Shown piece by piece: positions 34,661 to 47,408 of a stretch of DNA of 64,000 nt (positions within the stretch are counted from its first letter, which is position 1; each line of letters begins with the position of its first letter). The DNA is from Pezizomycotina sp. ARF18 (lineage: Eukaryota; Ascomycota). Location: positions 133,483 to 197,482 of the forward strand of contig AZLU01000060.1 of the NCBI GenBank assembly GCA_002224055.1. Reading direction: 5' to 3'. The translations under genes were made by a program, and so were the position numbers. Under the pieces are notes generated by a model. The model ran no database searches and had not been told where the DNA came from. It saw only the letters and a program-made list of their open reading frames with translations.

Positions 34661-36102
34661 GTTCTGAGCCGGCAGTATCTCGCGTAAATACGACGATAGA
34701 GGAATTATCACCATACACATTCCACCGTTATCGCGTGGTCTCCCGAGACCTGCATGGTGTTCAACGAAGGGGTTTTTGAACGCTAGAGCCACAGTAACAA
34801 GCCGATTTGTCCTCTCCTTGTTGAGGTGGGGTCAGGGCATCCTCATGAAAAGCTGATCTGATCCTCTGAGGCGTATTATACCACCACAATCAATACCACA
34901 ATGAAGGCTATTCGACGACGGTAAATGAACATACGGACGAACACAGATGAAGCAATGGAGAAGTGATAATCGTGAATTCCAAAGGATTATTATTTCATTA
35001 ATTAATGGGGAAATAACAAGAAATTTACACCGCAATCTCATTTTGCGGTCTCGTAAGCACCCCTCGTTCAATCTCGCTTGCTGGGTCTCCGCCGATCTAC
35101 ACCCCAAATTTCTCTCTAGACGCTACCGTAAGCGGCGACGCTATGAGTTCGGATTGGATAAAACGTGATTCGCAGATAACCGAAAATTCCTACGCCTCGT
35201 ATACACGGACGAGATGTGAGAACTCAATATCAGCTTTAGGATGTTCCAAGGTGCAATCGGGGACGCAGCGCAGCGTCAGTAAACTCTACATCGCGTCTCG
35301 TTGAGGACTCATAAATGTTCAGTTCCGCCAAAGAGCAATTCCCATCAGCCGTCTCGTCAAGAAGCGATATCTCGAGTTATAGGCCCGCTCACCCTGACTT
35401 CCTTTGCATGTGTCCCAGCCAGCAGCTAGCACTCCTCCTGCTGGACACTCTCCTATCAATTCAGCATCAAAGCCAAATTGATTTATCACGTGCACAGTAC
35501 TTACGCAACTATTCCCATCGAAGATGGTGATATGATCGTGTAGTAGCTGTAACGTAAACGGTGGCACCCAAAGGAAACAGTTTTTCACCTCTTGGGAGCC
35601 AAACACATTTGGAGTCAATCTTCCACCAATCCGATCTCTCCAGATTTCGTGGTCAAATGCAATCCTGTGCAGATTCGGTGCAATTTTGTTCCATGTACGG
35701 CTCGATCTTTCACGATGGATGGTGGTCTTGTCGGGCCCGAGAATCGCTGTTTGAATAGCCAAGCTGACGCGGCCACGTCAGTGAGGATGAAGGATAAATA
35801 ACAAACATGGCGAGAAAAATAGGCGGCTTCGTCACAGAGAAAATCCAGCCTTAAGGCTATAAAATAAGAAGGGTGATCTCGACTTTCTTGATCTATTGAT
35901 GCTCAGTGGATGCGCGGGTGAAAAAAAAAAAAAAAAAATTTGAAGAATGCGAACCAAGACTATCCAGAATTCCGGGCTGATGGCCGCTCGAGCTAATAAG
36001 ATATCCGGCAGACGCGGTAAGTTTTGAGCTCTTTATCAACCCTCATAGTTCCCTTCAAAGTTGTGATACCCAAAAATCGACTAGGATAATTTCACTAAGC
36101 AA
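34661..36102. other. Spacer with doubtful open frame
   Basis: No certain gene. A 147-codon minus-strand frame at 35319-35762 is the longest but shows no signal peptide, helix or motif; it may be an upstream exon of the rhodopsin-like gene or chance. An A18 run lies at 35921-35938. Confidence 0.35.
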
Positions 36103-36602
36103 ATGCGTTATTGTTGCATCCAGGACGAGTTTGAGCCATTTCTCAGGTCTGCGACCCAAATGTGCAAATTTCACAACGCCTTCATCCGAAGCTTGAATGC
36201 TATTATCCAACAGGCGCCTCATGTGAAGGCTCAGGATGCGCCGTCTTTCCTGGAGTACTGCAAGAAGTGTCAGAGGTACTCCACGGTCACCACGACTACG
36301 AAGAGGAAATTTATTTCCCAGCACTCGAGAAAGCAGCTGGAGTGCCAGGCCTGATGTCGGTCAGCGCCGACGAGCACAAGACGTTCACGGCCGGACTCAT
36401 TACGTATGATACTTTCATCGAATCGCAGATCAGTCAACTGCCGAAAACCTTCGACGCGGAGGGACTCATTCGCACAATCGGAAGTTTCAGCGACGCGTTG
36501 AGGAAACACCTGGTCAACGAGATACCAACGATCCTTTCCCTCCGGCAATACAAAGATAAACTGGATATCGAGAAGGTAGATAACGAGCTAGAAATGCTAT
36601 AA
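36103..36602 (+). CDS. Hemerythrin-like domain protein
   Basis: A four-helix HHE cation-binding protein, expected to hold a non-haem di-iron site and sense or handle oxygen, nitric oxide or peroxide in the cytosol. It reads DEFEPFLRSATQMCKFHNAF (first His), then IRSLNAIIQQAPHVKAQDAP and FLEYC. EVLHGHHDYEEEIYFPALEK gives the HH and E ligands, MSVSADEHKTFTAG a further His, and DALRKHLVNEIPTIL the last His and Glu. The stop is at 36602. The two halves are in different frames. Adding one C at 36261 gives EYCQEVSEVLHGHHDYEEE and joins them. The ATG at 36103 is in frame with the first half. A short 5' exon from the ATG at 35980 (MAARANKISGRR, donor at 36017) is an alternative, but its phase does not fit as it stands. 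About 166 residues, usual for the family core. Confidence 0.75.
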
Positions 36603-39555
36603 GGAAGAAGGGGACGACGCCGATGTGGCGATTCTTCTACATTATCACGGCGCACGACTCGACTTTTGACAGTCGCAGCCATTGGCGCCGCAGATCCCGT
36701 GGGTGGGGAAACAAATACTGAGGGGGCTGATGTGGTGGAAAGAGAGTGATATGTGCGGCAGATGGGGGCCATGTACGTCAGCAGAAATGCCGAAGCAGTT
36801 GTATGCGCGTCCTTCGAGTAATTACCTGTCATCGCTACTCGCCTCTCCTTTCCCCGCCGCCACGAAGTACAAGAGGGTCTATTGATGGGATAATGACACT
36901 TATATCACCACTTATATCAAACTAGAATTTGTTCCTGTCAATTCTCAGCATTTGTTCGGCAGCTCAGCCTGTTCACAAAGGTTGATTTTCGTGTCCGTTT
37001 TTCCAATGTGGGGGTCAGCTGTACCTGTTCATTCCAGACTATAATTTCTCCTAAATCAGAAATGGTTTTTCATAAGAGAATGGTGTTTTGAAGAGTACTA
37101 ATATTTAAACATTGTGTATGAACGCACTGCTCACGGGTCAAAGTTTGAAAGTGTGGCTTATTTTCATCGAATAGTTTGCCGTGATATAATTCTCGCTTGT
37201 TTCCTGCTTTTTAACCTGAAACATGTCTAGCTTTCCACGACCCTTTTGGCTTCTTTGTCCGTGCTTGGAAAAATATACCTTTGGTCGAATGATACGTGAT
37301 AAAGAGGTGATAACCCAGGAGTAACAATGGAGCATTTTCCCTTGTTGGTTCGGATCCCCGCCTCCAAACGTAGGGCAATGTGGAGAAGACAAAGGGGAAA
37401 AAATTGTGATTCATCTTATGTAGGTACAAAGGTGAAAGTGGATGACAAAGGGGGCTTTATTGTCCGGGCCCACTACCGACGACGCGAGCGCCGAAGCGGC
37501 ACAGACAAGTCGCCACCTCCAAAACCCCTCAGCTGCCAGGGTTCAAAGCGCAGAGTAGTTGATGGTACCGGAGACGTTAGGTAAAACTAGACAAAGTTCT
37601 GCAGATATCCGAAAGCCCTTTCTTCGCTACGACCTGCCAATAGTTTCAACGGTTTGCCGGGTTTGGTTCCGAGAAAATTAGACCGTGACCGCGCTTCGCG
37701 AACAAAGAATATTTATCCAAGGTGGTTAACTAGAGTCAAGTTTTTGTCCCATTCGAAACAATCCGTGATTCGACTGCTGCAGGCCTAACAAGGGCCCCTT
37801 TCAGGCTTCAAAGACAAATTCCAAGAAAACAACGAGGAAAATCATTTAGTCCGTGGGGTAAGGAATATGTGCCAGTCTTACCACACAACCCATACCATAC
37901 CGGATTTTAAAAAAAGGTTGTGCCATGGTTCCACGAGTCCCAGTTCGGCGATGGATCCCGTGTTTGGAGGTCTCAGACCTTCGCATTTTCATGCACGTCG
38001 CCGTACTTAATTATGATACTTAATAATAATGGTAATAGATCGTAATCATACTTGAGCAGAATTGCTTGGATGATGGAATCGTATTTTCTAATGATATACT
38101 TAAAAATTCAAGTACTTTAGCTAAAAGAAACTAAGATACAGACCGCTTTACAGTCCTTAGTCCTTAGACTCCAGTGTCCTCTCGCCTTTCCTTAATTCCG
38201 AGGAGAGTGTGAAGCGAAAGACTCCACGAGATAACGCCCACATACGCCGTGCGCGAGACGACGAGCCACAAAACAGACCAAGTCTGGGGAATGGCCTGAG
38301 AAACGAAAAGCAAGACTGGACGGTCCAGGTCCATGCACGGCATTTCCGCCAAGATTTCCATACGTTAAGTAATGTGCATGTTTAGGTACTTGCGGCTCAT
38401 AAAAAAAAAAAAGAATAGACAAAGAGAAACAAAACGGATTTCGCTTTTTCTTTCTTGTTCCACATCCTTTTCCAGGGAGGTTTGGGTGGGGTCCTTCGGA
38501 GGTTTGCGTTTGAAAAACGCAAGAGGGACCGAAAGTGGCAATGTTTAGAGAATGAGGGAGGAATGATGAGATGCATTGAGGAAAGGAAAAGAAGAAAAGA
38601 CACAACGTTAAGCTAAGAGACATTTATACATTATCGTCCTGTATACACTAGCGTAAGTATACGTATACTTCCTTAAGGTCTTAGTCTTGGACGCCCGGGC
38701 GAAACATGAGCTCACCCAAGTCAACCGCTAGAGAAGGTTAGTCAAAGGGGAAATTCTTTTACGTTTTCAATCGTTCTCAAGTGCCGTATTTCTTATTTTT
38801 CTTTTTGTTAGTTCCCCACCATAACAAAATTCTAAATTTATCTGCTGCTGATTGGGTTAATATTGCGAAGATCTCTTCAACAAAATAATTGAAAATTTTT
38901 TGTCTCTGAGGCGCGCCTGGTCAACGGTAACTGGTTCCCGCCGCACTCTCATGTTCGTAGAGTGAGCAACGGTGGAGATACATATGTTGGTCTCTTTCCC
39001 CGCTCCTTCCTCCTCCTCATGAGATGGTATGTCTCTTTCTCAGATCCTTTCATATATTCTCCTTACCCCTTCCACCCACTCCCCTCCCCTTCCCGTTTCC
39101 TCCATCGTTCCATCCTGGGCTTTTTTAAACCTCCGTCTGTGCTCCGGACAATACTATCATATATATCGAGATAATGACCTGGAGAATTCCTCCATTGGGA
39201 AAATATATATATATATATTTAATATACAACAAACCCTTAATTAATATATTAGAGATTAAAGCCCACATCATTGGCGAACGAATTCGAAGCGTGGGGAACA
39301 TTCATAAATAAGCTCTGGCCCTTTCTCTTGCGTATAGGTAGTCTTCGAAGTCGACGTTGGAAGGTATTGCTCTCAAAAAATCTGCCGCTTCAGCTTTTGG
39401 TTGGCCTTCTCGAATAGTTTTAAACGCCATTTGAGGCAAAGGAGTTTCTCCTTTCCCAACGACATCCGCAATCATGGCATTCAAGGATATCAGTTTATGG
39501 TATGTTGTCTCCATGGGTTGCAAAGACTTCCGGGTCATGAACCTTCATTGACTCA
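36603..39555. other. Long gene-poor spacer
   Basis: Nearly 3 kb with no supported gene. Minus-strand frames at 38164-38623 overlap each other in different phases and lack motifs. An A12 run lies at about 38401 and an AT dinucleotide run at 39202-39218. A 78-codon minus-strand frame at 39302-39538 has a protein-like composition but lies where the promoter or first exon of the next rhodopsin-like gene must be. Confidence 0.4.
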
Positions 39556-41001
39556 TTGTTCTTAGATTTTGAGTGGACGATGATAGCATTCACATTCCTT
39601 TGCGTTGCTTTCCGAACCTACATCCGAAAACACAAGGTTGCGTTTTATGTGGACTGGACGGATTTCTTCATTGTTATCGCCTGGCTATCGTTCTTAGGGC
39701 AGGGGATTATGGATATGTTTCTAGAGAAAATGGGATTCTTCAACGAGGGGATAGATATCTGGGACGAGGCAAGCGATGTCGCACAGGTGGAAGCACTGAA
39801 GGTATAAAAATCCGGCGAGCTTGCTAATATACCATTTTGCTGCATCCAACTCAAGAGCACGACTAATACCAGTTTCTACGCAGCTATACTACGTTGAAAA
39901 TATTACCTATCTCAATTGCATGTATGCGGTCAAGTGTTGCATGCTCTGCTTCTTTTACGGACTGATCACTCGGGCGACTATGCGCAAGACGTTCATCGCA
40001 TTCTGGATTACAGTGGTGGCCGTATATGGCTCGTGGCTGTTCGAAATCCTGATAACCGCCTTGTACTGCTGCCGGTTGATCGCAACTGGTCACTAGACGA
40101 CAATATTACTGCTCAAGTCTGGATCTGGACATCGTTGTGGCGCTGACCCAATTTTCCACTTGGCGACGGATCTTATGAGTAAGGCGATCTTTCACTTCAA
40201 ATCGTGATTGCTACAAAAAATTTCCTCAGCTAACCGCATCATTGATACGTTTTCAGTTTACTGCCTCCCGATACCCCTCATCAAGCTCGTTATGATCCCT
40301 CTCCGCCAGAAGATCGGATTAGGAATCGCTTTCGGCTTCGGATTCCTCTGTATTTTCTTCGCCTCCGCTCTTCTCGCCGTCACCTACCTCTCCTCCAGTT
40401 TCAGCATGATGTACTCGTTCACCGTTATGGAACAATCTTGGCGATCATCGTCGCGTGCGTACCCGCGTTCAAATCCTTCATCGTGAAAGAAACAAACAAG
40501 CGGAGGACTTACGGGGCATCGTATGGACCAGGCGCCTCTGCTCACAGCTTCACGCGGAAAAGCGGCAATCACAACGGGGTGTTTGTACAGGTTACGTCGC
40601 GGTCTGGCACAGCGGCGAGCAGGACGCGGAGCGGGAGGGACGACAATAGCATTGAGGATGAGGATCTGGAGATGGATATCAAGGCCGCCGCGAACGCGCA
40701 AGAGAACATCATCGTGCAAACGAAATCACTATTGAATCCAGACCTAATTCCAACGCTACGAGTAATTTTCTTTGTTTTTTACTTCTGTTTCTCTTTCTTT
40801 ACGATCTCTTGTCCGCGGCAGACATTCATCCTTTTTCACACGCAGTTATGCTTTCAAAGCACGGGTGGTTTTCCTTCACTTGCCTTCTCTCCTTCTTCAG
40901 CACACCTCTCTCTCATTTATTTCGGAGTTTTTGATTTTGCGTTGGCTGCAAATCGGGGCGTCATCTTGATATTTTTTCGCGACCTACTACCAAGTACATA
41001 G
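39556..41001 (+). CDS. Fungal rhodopsin-domain 7TM protein (copy 2)
   Basis: Same family as the 33.3-kb and 53-kb genes. An acceptor site (ttcttag) at about 39567 precedes EWTMIAFTFLCVAFRTYIRK (helix 1), then VDWTDFFIVIAWLSFLGQGI (helix 2). After an intron (about 39800-39884) come LYYVENITYLNCMYAVKCCM (helix 3), RKTFIAFWITVVAVYGSWLF (helix 4), IIDTFSVYCLPIPLIKLVMI (helix 5) and GIAFGFGFLCIFFASALLAV (helix 6). Helix 7 carries AIIVACVPAFKSFI. The cytoplasmic tail is Ser/Arg-rich with an acidic patch (SIEDEDLEMDI). The expected Cys-Pro-x-x-x-x-W region after helix 4 is blurred by a frame change near 40075, but NWSLDDN follows. The first exon and true start are not resolved. The 3' end is uncertain; a late intron after PTLR is possible. 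Confidence 0.7.
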
Positions 41002-41976
41002 TAATCTTGTATTATCGGTCTTAGATTAACAGATATTAGTGTAAATAATATAATCAAATATTAACAATCGTATAATAATATCGGTATGTACATGAAACTG
41101 CTACTTATGTGGAGGTGTTTCCCCCACGCGGGGATGACGGTTCCGAACACAGCCGACTTCAAGTTGAAAGACAAAGGAAAAAAAAAAACAAGAAAGCGTA
41201 TGATAAACACTGTGACATTTTACGAATGGTTCCTTGAATTAGTTTATACATCAGTGCGTATATGAAACTAAATCGCCATAATTACTGTTCTATCTTGACA
41301 GGAGGTTGATAAATCCTCTGCAAACCTTCGCGATCCAGGGATCAGAGGCTAGTCTCACATAGGGCCGCGTTCTAATAGTCCGGAATCCAGGCTCAACCTC
41401 TTCGGCTTCCTACCAGAAATGGCAAGCGTTCTCAAACTAGGAATCGTTTCATTTGCGATCGCATTAGGCTAAAAATCATTCCTATTATGGCTTGAGGCCT
41501 TCGAGAAAGTGTTTATCATCCCACATAAAGCCAATTTAAAGCACTGATATAGGCAATCGTATATGAAGCCTGTTTATTTCCGATGGATTGTTCAAAACTT
41601 CTATCAATTCAATTAATATTATAGTAAATTGCTCGGTACTCATTAACTCCAACAATAATAGACAATGCAACTCTCCATTGCTGCTTGATCCTACTACATC
41701 CTTAAACTTGGCCAACTCGAAGTAGTCGCGCGTACTAGTGAACAGGAGGAATCGGAAAAAAGGAAAAATAAGAAGAAATTTGATGAGCAGTAGGGTGATA
41801 CAATGAAACGCAGAACGATGAGATCCCAAAGAAACCGGCCGTAGGACGTGAACTCCAAGATATGTAGATGAATTACAAGGTTGTGCACCAGGCTATGAGA
41901 ATAATGCCTAACACGGCGAACCCATGAGGGTTCACAAGCGAACGGTCGCTGACAGAAGAGATTGCTTTGATGCATC
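41002..41976. other. Spacer, no gene seen
   Basis: About 1 kb, AT-rich at 41030-41100, with an A10 run near 41180. No recognisable motif on either strand. It holds the 3' flanks of the rhodopsin-like gene and the minus-strand secreted protein. Confidence 0.4.
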
Positions 41977-42946
41977 CTAAAGCTTACTGTGTTGCGTAGC
42001 GTCAGCCGTCTGCTGCTGGCTGCCATCATCGGTAGTGCCAGCGGCAGAGTTCGGGACCCAGACAATGTTGCCTGGTCGTCCTGCATCCACTGGCCGTTAC
42101 CGTCACCACCAGCAGCAAGGGCGTTAGGGTCTTGTTCGGCCTGTTGCTGGGCCTCTTCGCCGCCGCCGCCGCCGCCAACGGAATCATAATACCACAACAA
42201 CAGCCATGGTACCACCACCAACTGCGGAGCCGATGACCGTGTCGCGGAGCATAGTGCCGAGGCCTCCCCCTCAGACTTCGGGGCCGGGGCCTTGGGGTCG
42301 ACAGCCGGACCCTTAACTTCAGGTACGGCGGCGTTGTGAACTTCTTGCGGACGGCTTGTTAACTACGGGGCGTGACTTCTTGGACAGGGATTGTTAACGA
42401 CGGGACGGGTTCGTGCGGGACGACATTCGATCCCGGTTTGAGGATAGGCGCCGAGCCTTCATGGGGGATACCGCCCATCGACTGCGCCTTTTGGAGCGCT
42501 GGGGCTCGTGGGGTATGGGCTTAAGGCCGGCGGAGTTAACATGAGGAACAGGCTCGTGGAAACGGGAAGAGGCTCGTGAGGCAGAGCGCCAGTTTTCGGG
42601 CCCCTTTTCCGAAAATACCCTTCACCTTGCTCCAGATACCACCGGAGGAAGCGGCCCTTGACTCGTTCGCGATCATGGAAGTCGATTTACTGCCCTTGAA
42701 GAGGTTACCAAGGCCCTTGAATGAGAAGCTCTCGGGCAAGAAACCACGCTTCTGTAAAGCACCGAAGTCCGTGATCTCATCGCGGCGGTGCGGCGGAATG
42801 GCTCCAAGGGCAGCCGGACCGAAAGTATGGTCTCTGAGGGCTGGTGGACGCTATGGATAGTGTCCCTGAAGCGGTGGTCCCGGCGAATGGGGCTCCACAT
42901 GCGGTCGAGATGCCGTGGAGGCAATAAGGAAGAAACTGAACTTCAT
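41977..42946 (-). CDS. Secreted Gly/Lys- and Pro-rich protein, function unknown
   Basis: The ATG at 42946 begins a short signal peptide (MKFSFFLIASTAS) followed by RPHVEPHSPGPPLQGHYP. Past a stop or frame change, RPPALRDHTFGPAALGAIPP leads to LQKRGFLPESFSFKGLGNLF, which has a dibasic KR, then KGSKSTSM and GGIWSKVKGIFGKGARK (about 42600-42640). A Pro/Lys-rich section (NAAVPEVKGPAVDPKAP) and a hydrophobic segment (about 42210-42190) lead to a Gly-rich run and the C-terminus NIVWVPNSAAGTTDDGSQQQ, with a stop at 41977. The order signal peptide, KR site, cationic Gly/Lys/Phe repeats, low-complexity tail is like fungal secreted proteins that are processed by Kex2. The frame changes at least four times, so the exact protein is uncertain. 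No named family is recognised. Confidence 0.45.
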
Positions 42947-45900
42947 TGCTTTGATATCTAGTGAAATCTGGAATAATACTTGTGAAGATAAGGAATGGAA
43001 AGGATCTAGTAGATCAAGAGAGTGACTGAAAAGTGACAAAAACTTCAAAAAAATTACAAAAACAAAGAAATGAGTGTGGTAGTTCAGCGTAGGTACCGCT
43101 AAACAAAGTCAAAGGAGTGTGTACAAGTTGGAAAGCTTGATGCCTTGAGGAGAGGAGGGAAAAGTGCAAAAGGAACGGCAACAACAAGATGTTTATATAC
43201 AACCATGATTCGGGGGTGATACACAAATGAGCTTCGATGAATTAGGAAGCTTGATCGCCTTTGCATGACGGCACAGAGACTTCGGGGTTGTGGTGCATAA
43301 GCCCATGAGCAGTAATGATTTGTGGATTCTGTTCTCTAGCATGATTAGTGTATATTGGCAGGCTGAAGGACCCTTGGCTATTGCCAGTGCTATAGATCAG
43401 GCGGGAACGTGTGGAAGGGGAATGGACGTAAAAGCATGGAAAAAAGAAAACCCATGGAATCAAAGTGTCGCAAGGACCCAAAAAGTCCTAAAACCAATAA
43501 ATAAGGAAGGGTACAGGTCTAGCAGATGCCGAGCAAAGCTGAGTGACCTGGAATTCAATTCAATAGCTTATGCTCCATATCTTTCAGACGCAGGGTACAT
43601 ACGTACAAAACCGCCGATCATGAAGCCTTTGCGGTTGGGACCACTATATTTCATGTCAAGGGAAAGTTTTCATGTGTCCGGATACTGCGATTAGGACCCA
43701 TCTATCATGCATAAGGATGGCTGTTGGGAGCTAATTGGCTGCTACTCCGCCACTGCAACAATACCAGAGTTTCTGGAAAAAGGTTCTCCAGCTATTTCGA
43801 GATGGGTGGCCCTCGGTTCGGGCACCTTCGCATCTTGGGCGTTTTAAATCGAAAGGGAGAACCTGGTTACTATAGGGAGAGTAGGTAGAGATGTGTCGCC
43901 GAAATTTGCAATAATTTAACTCTCATCGCTTCCGCTAAGCTTGCGATCGATCTCTTACGGAAACCTAACGTGAGACAGATCCAGAAAACATTATACGGCG
44001 TGAAAATGAACTAAATGCGAAAAATGTTCGTGCTACGAGCCCCTCAATAATCATCCTTCAGGTACCCTATCTTAAGGATCACCTTGCGATACCAAACATA
44101 CAGGGGCTCCTGGAATTTCTTCAGGTTAATGGCTATCTGAAATGTATGACATCCAACCGGATGAACTAGGTAATTGGATTGAGATTATCCGTCGATCAGA
44201 AGGGTGCTTTTCGCATGTACTAAACCATGGCAAGGGGAGGAGTTTGGTCAACCAGCTATTACCAAAAGACCTTGAAACAAATTCCTTTGAAGACCCTTCT
44301 GCAAACGTGTTTGACATTACCGCGGACCTGCCATATCGAGTTCTGCAAAATACAAACCTGTGCAATCTGAAAATCGGAAGGGTCGGCGAAACAAAGCGGA
44401 TGGCCGCTTGATCAAGAATGTTTTTATTATAGTGCGCCAAGCAAAAATAGGTAGAAGGCCTCCGAAATTAAGCTTTTCATGCAAGAATATCCATCCGAGT
44501 AACTAGATAGATAAATAGAAGAAAAAAAAAAGCGAAGAGACGAGATGAAGTCTGCTGGAATGGTGTCTTATTGCCTAAAGATTAGAGGGTTCAGGATGTT
44601 TCGAACGATCAAAGTTGCTATCGATCTTATCGTGAAGTTGTACTGTATTCGTTTATCGCCTCCGGGAATCAGCCTTGCTATCGATTTTTGTCTATCTTTA
44701 AGATTAGCATCTGCTATCGGATGGTTGAGTCTGAGCCCTATTAGCCTCCTGATGTATAGGATCTAGAGGCGTTTTCTCTAACTTGGAATAGCGGAGGTAG
44801 AAACAACTCTAGCCGGTTGTGAAATGTGATAAAAAAAAAAAAAAAAAGATGCGCCTTCAATTACGAGGTAAGTTAGTTTATGGGGTCCATTTCTCGATGA
44901 AATGCACGATTATGATCGTGGAGAAGAATCGCTTGTCAAGATATGAGTTGGTGAAGTGTGGTTATGCCATTGAAGTGGAAAACAAAACGGAACTGTCGTC
45001 CTTCTTTCACATGGCAGGTCGTTCAACAAAATTCCCATTCACAAGTTTGACGCTTCTCGAATCCACTTGCGCAAAATCGTAGGGACTGTAAATATGCGTA
45101 GGTCAATGCTAGAAGAAAAGAATTCACGGGCGTGAACCGCCTTGAGGAAGGACTGGGGGGCAACTGTCGAAATCATGTTGTTCGATAGCAAGAGTCAGCA
45201 TAAAGACTTTAATACGGCAAATTAGCTTCACCAGGCACTAACGGGTTGAATCAAGGTTGACATAAGGATCTATCAGAGGCACAGTCTTTTCTACGAGATA
45301 TCGCGTAGAGTTAATAACAACCAAAACCAAATAGTTCATTAGTGCCATCAAGGTGAACTTTATAGAGGCTGCTTATTGGCCATAAGCTTCAAGTAAGGTT
45401 TAAAAGGACCTAAACGCGAACCAGAGCGGGGTTCCCGAGAAAAGAAACCTTGATTTTCACTCAGGACTAATACCAGCGGATAATGCTGGTGTGATGTATT
45501 CCCTAAACCAGGGTCAGGAGTTTTAGAATCAAATCGAATTGTTTCGGAGTCTTCGTTTCTGGAGCGTAGGATTCGATTGTGGGGCCAAAAAGTCGTTGAT
45601 GAGACCGGTCTAAGCCGCTAGTGAAAGTCATGGCTGAATTTGCGATCTCTATCGTGAAGTCACTGAATAGGCTTACTGATCGACAAGATCGCTGACGGAT
45701 ATCCTAACCATGGTGAGCTGGAATAGCGTAAAAGGCAAAGAGGAGTTCGTCGCAATCTAGACGCCGAAGGTGGGGGAGCACACACGCCTCCGAGGGATGT
45801 GATGCCGCTGAGTAAAGCTTGCTCTCGGGAGCCGTGCGGCGTTCGGATCAACGATGCTATTCAAACATTGTAGTCAGATCTGTGCAACTTCGAAGTCGTT

Positions 45901-47408
45901 GAAACAGGAAATTGAGATTCTGAAGTATACTTGAATATAATATGTCAACTTGTGGGTTCAACGATGTATCCTCCGAGAACGGCCAGTATATCAATATATC
46001 ACTTTGAAGTATGACTGGCATGTTCGCAGTCTTGGCTGTTATTATGGTCAGTCTTGATATAGATCTACATAATTCCTTCCAAGCCGTTGGATATCAGTTG
46101 ATATAGCCCTATAGCAAAGATAGACTCGAAAATACGGGGTCAAAGATCGTGGAGACGAGATATTGGGGAAGCCTCCGGAACTTCCAAGGAGCGCAGAGGT
46201 CTCGCAGTTTTGTCTCAATTTTCGAGGCTGGTTTTGGGAGCCACTGACATCATCACTGACAGCACAAACACGCCGGAAGGGAATCCCGATAATCACTCCT
46301 GCGACTCGCCTATTTGAGCGAATTGAATACGAACGCGATTTTACTTTCAAGGCACAAGAGAATAAGGGATTGAGCAAAGATAAAAGGAGTTGATTGTCCC
46401 CTAGCCTCCTGAAAGAACTCGCTTAGATTATCACGATACATCAATTCTCATTCGAAAGCTTCAACTTATTCACGCATATACACAAGATGACAAACGGGTA
46501 CGATAGATCGAACCTAATCCTAAATATCCCAACTATCAAGTCGCCCTCCCGACGCGTGAGCGATGGGAGACCAAAGCAGGCCGTAAAAGAAGAGCACACT
46601 CGTTCAACGTCGTTATAGTGCCAAATCTCCATCCTCTGGGCATCCACGCGAAAACAGGCCAAAAGACAATTCGCCGCTCCTTGTCAGGAGGTTATAATGA
46701 ACCGTGAATACGCGCAGCGATACCGCGGTCACCTGCGCGTCCCGCCTCCTCGGCTTCGATTAATTATGAGTCAGCATCCCCTCGTCGGTCCGCGCCACAC
46801 ACTCCGGACCTGACACCGCTTGACAGGCATGCTCAAGCCGATCGGCTAGCGATCCAATTCTCCCCGCCGTCTAAGTCACCTTCGCCACTTTGGCTTCCGG
46901 AGAGAAGCACGGGAAATTAAACTCTTCCATTCTGCCGGGGATGCTGATGGGGAGAGAAGAATCCAGAGTATTAACAGGGTATTCAGTACTCTGATTTTAT
47001 GAAGTCACAAACCTGAAATTATACCAAACTTGGAAAATTCGGTCAGCTAGCTGGGGCGTTTCAATGGCAAAAACATTTCTTTAATTTAGTTCTAGATGTT
47101 TAATGTAATGTAATAGATGCGATGAGGGACGATTATAGAGAGGAAACGAAATTAATACCGAGCAGTGAAGTTACCTCCAAGGATCCTGCAAGTAATAAGT
47201 ACAATTTCTTTTTCTAAGTCTCTGAAAAAAGAGCAGTGGGTTGCATGAAACCTGATGTAGCAAGTGAAAATGCAACCTCGAAGACTATGTGAACAAGCTC
47301 CCAAATATTCCATGAAAATGCTGAAACCGAAACCCCGGAAGTAAATCATAGCGAAGGCAAGAACGAAGGAAAAGTAATAATCATAACCGAGAAGGTCTAT
47401 GATGATCA
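42947..47408. other. Longest gene-poor region of the window (4.5 kb)
   Basis: No supported gene. The longest open frames (43290-43694 plus, 134 codons; 46048-46377 minus; 44142-44411 plus) show no motif, signal peptide or neighbour logic. An A17 run lies at 44831-44847. I found no terminal repeats, transposase or reverse-transcriptase motif to explain the region as a mobile element. Confidence 0.4.

Noticed and set aside
35319-35762. 147-codon minus-strand open frame
   Set aside because: No signal peptide, helix or motif, and no evidence of splicing to the rhodopsin-like gene downstream. Kept only as a note in the spacer entry.
38164-38623. Overlapping minus-strand frames with hydrophobic stretches
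   Set aside because: The frames conflict with each other, and the hydrophobicity comes from A/G-rich sequence read as Phe/Leu/Ser on the other strand.
39302-39538. 78-codon minus-strand frame with protein-like composition
   Set aside because: It lies opposite the region that must hold the first exon or promoter of the second rhodopsin-like gene, and has no recognisable family.
41989-42189. Plus-strand frame with signal-peptide-like start (MLRSVSRLLLAAIIGSASG)
   Set aside because: It is the shadow of the Gly/Gln/Ser-rich end of the minus-strand secreted protein; repeated CTG/GCC codons create the Leu/Ala run.
43290-43694. 134-codon plus-strand open frame in the 43-47 kb region
   Set aside because: No motif, no signal peptide and no intron-exon logic; chance frames of this length are expected in 64 kb.
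42947-47408. Gene-poor 4.5 kb as a degenerate mobile element
   Set aside because: No terminal repeats, target duplication, transposase, integrase or reverse-transcriptase motif is visible.
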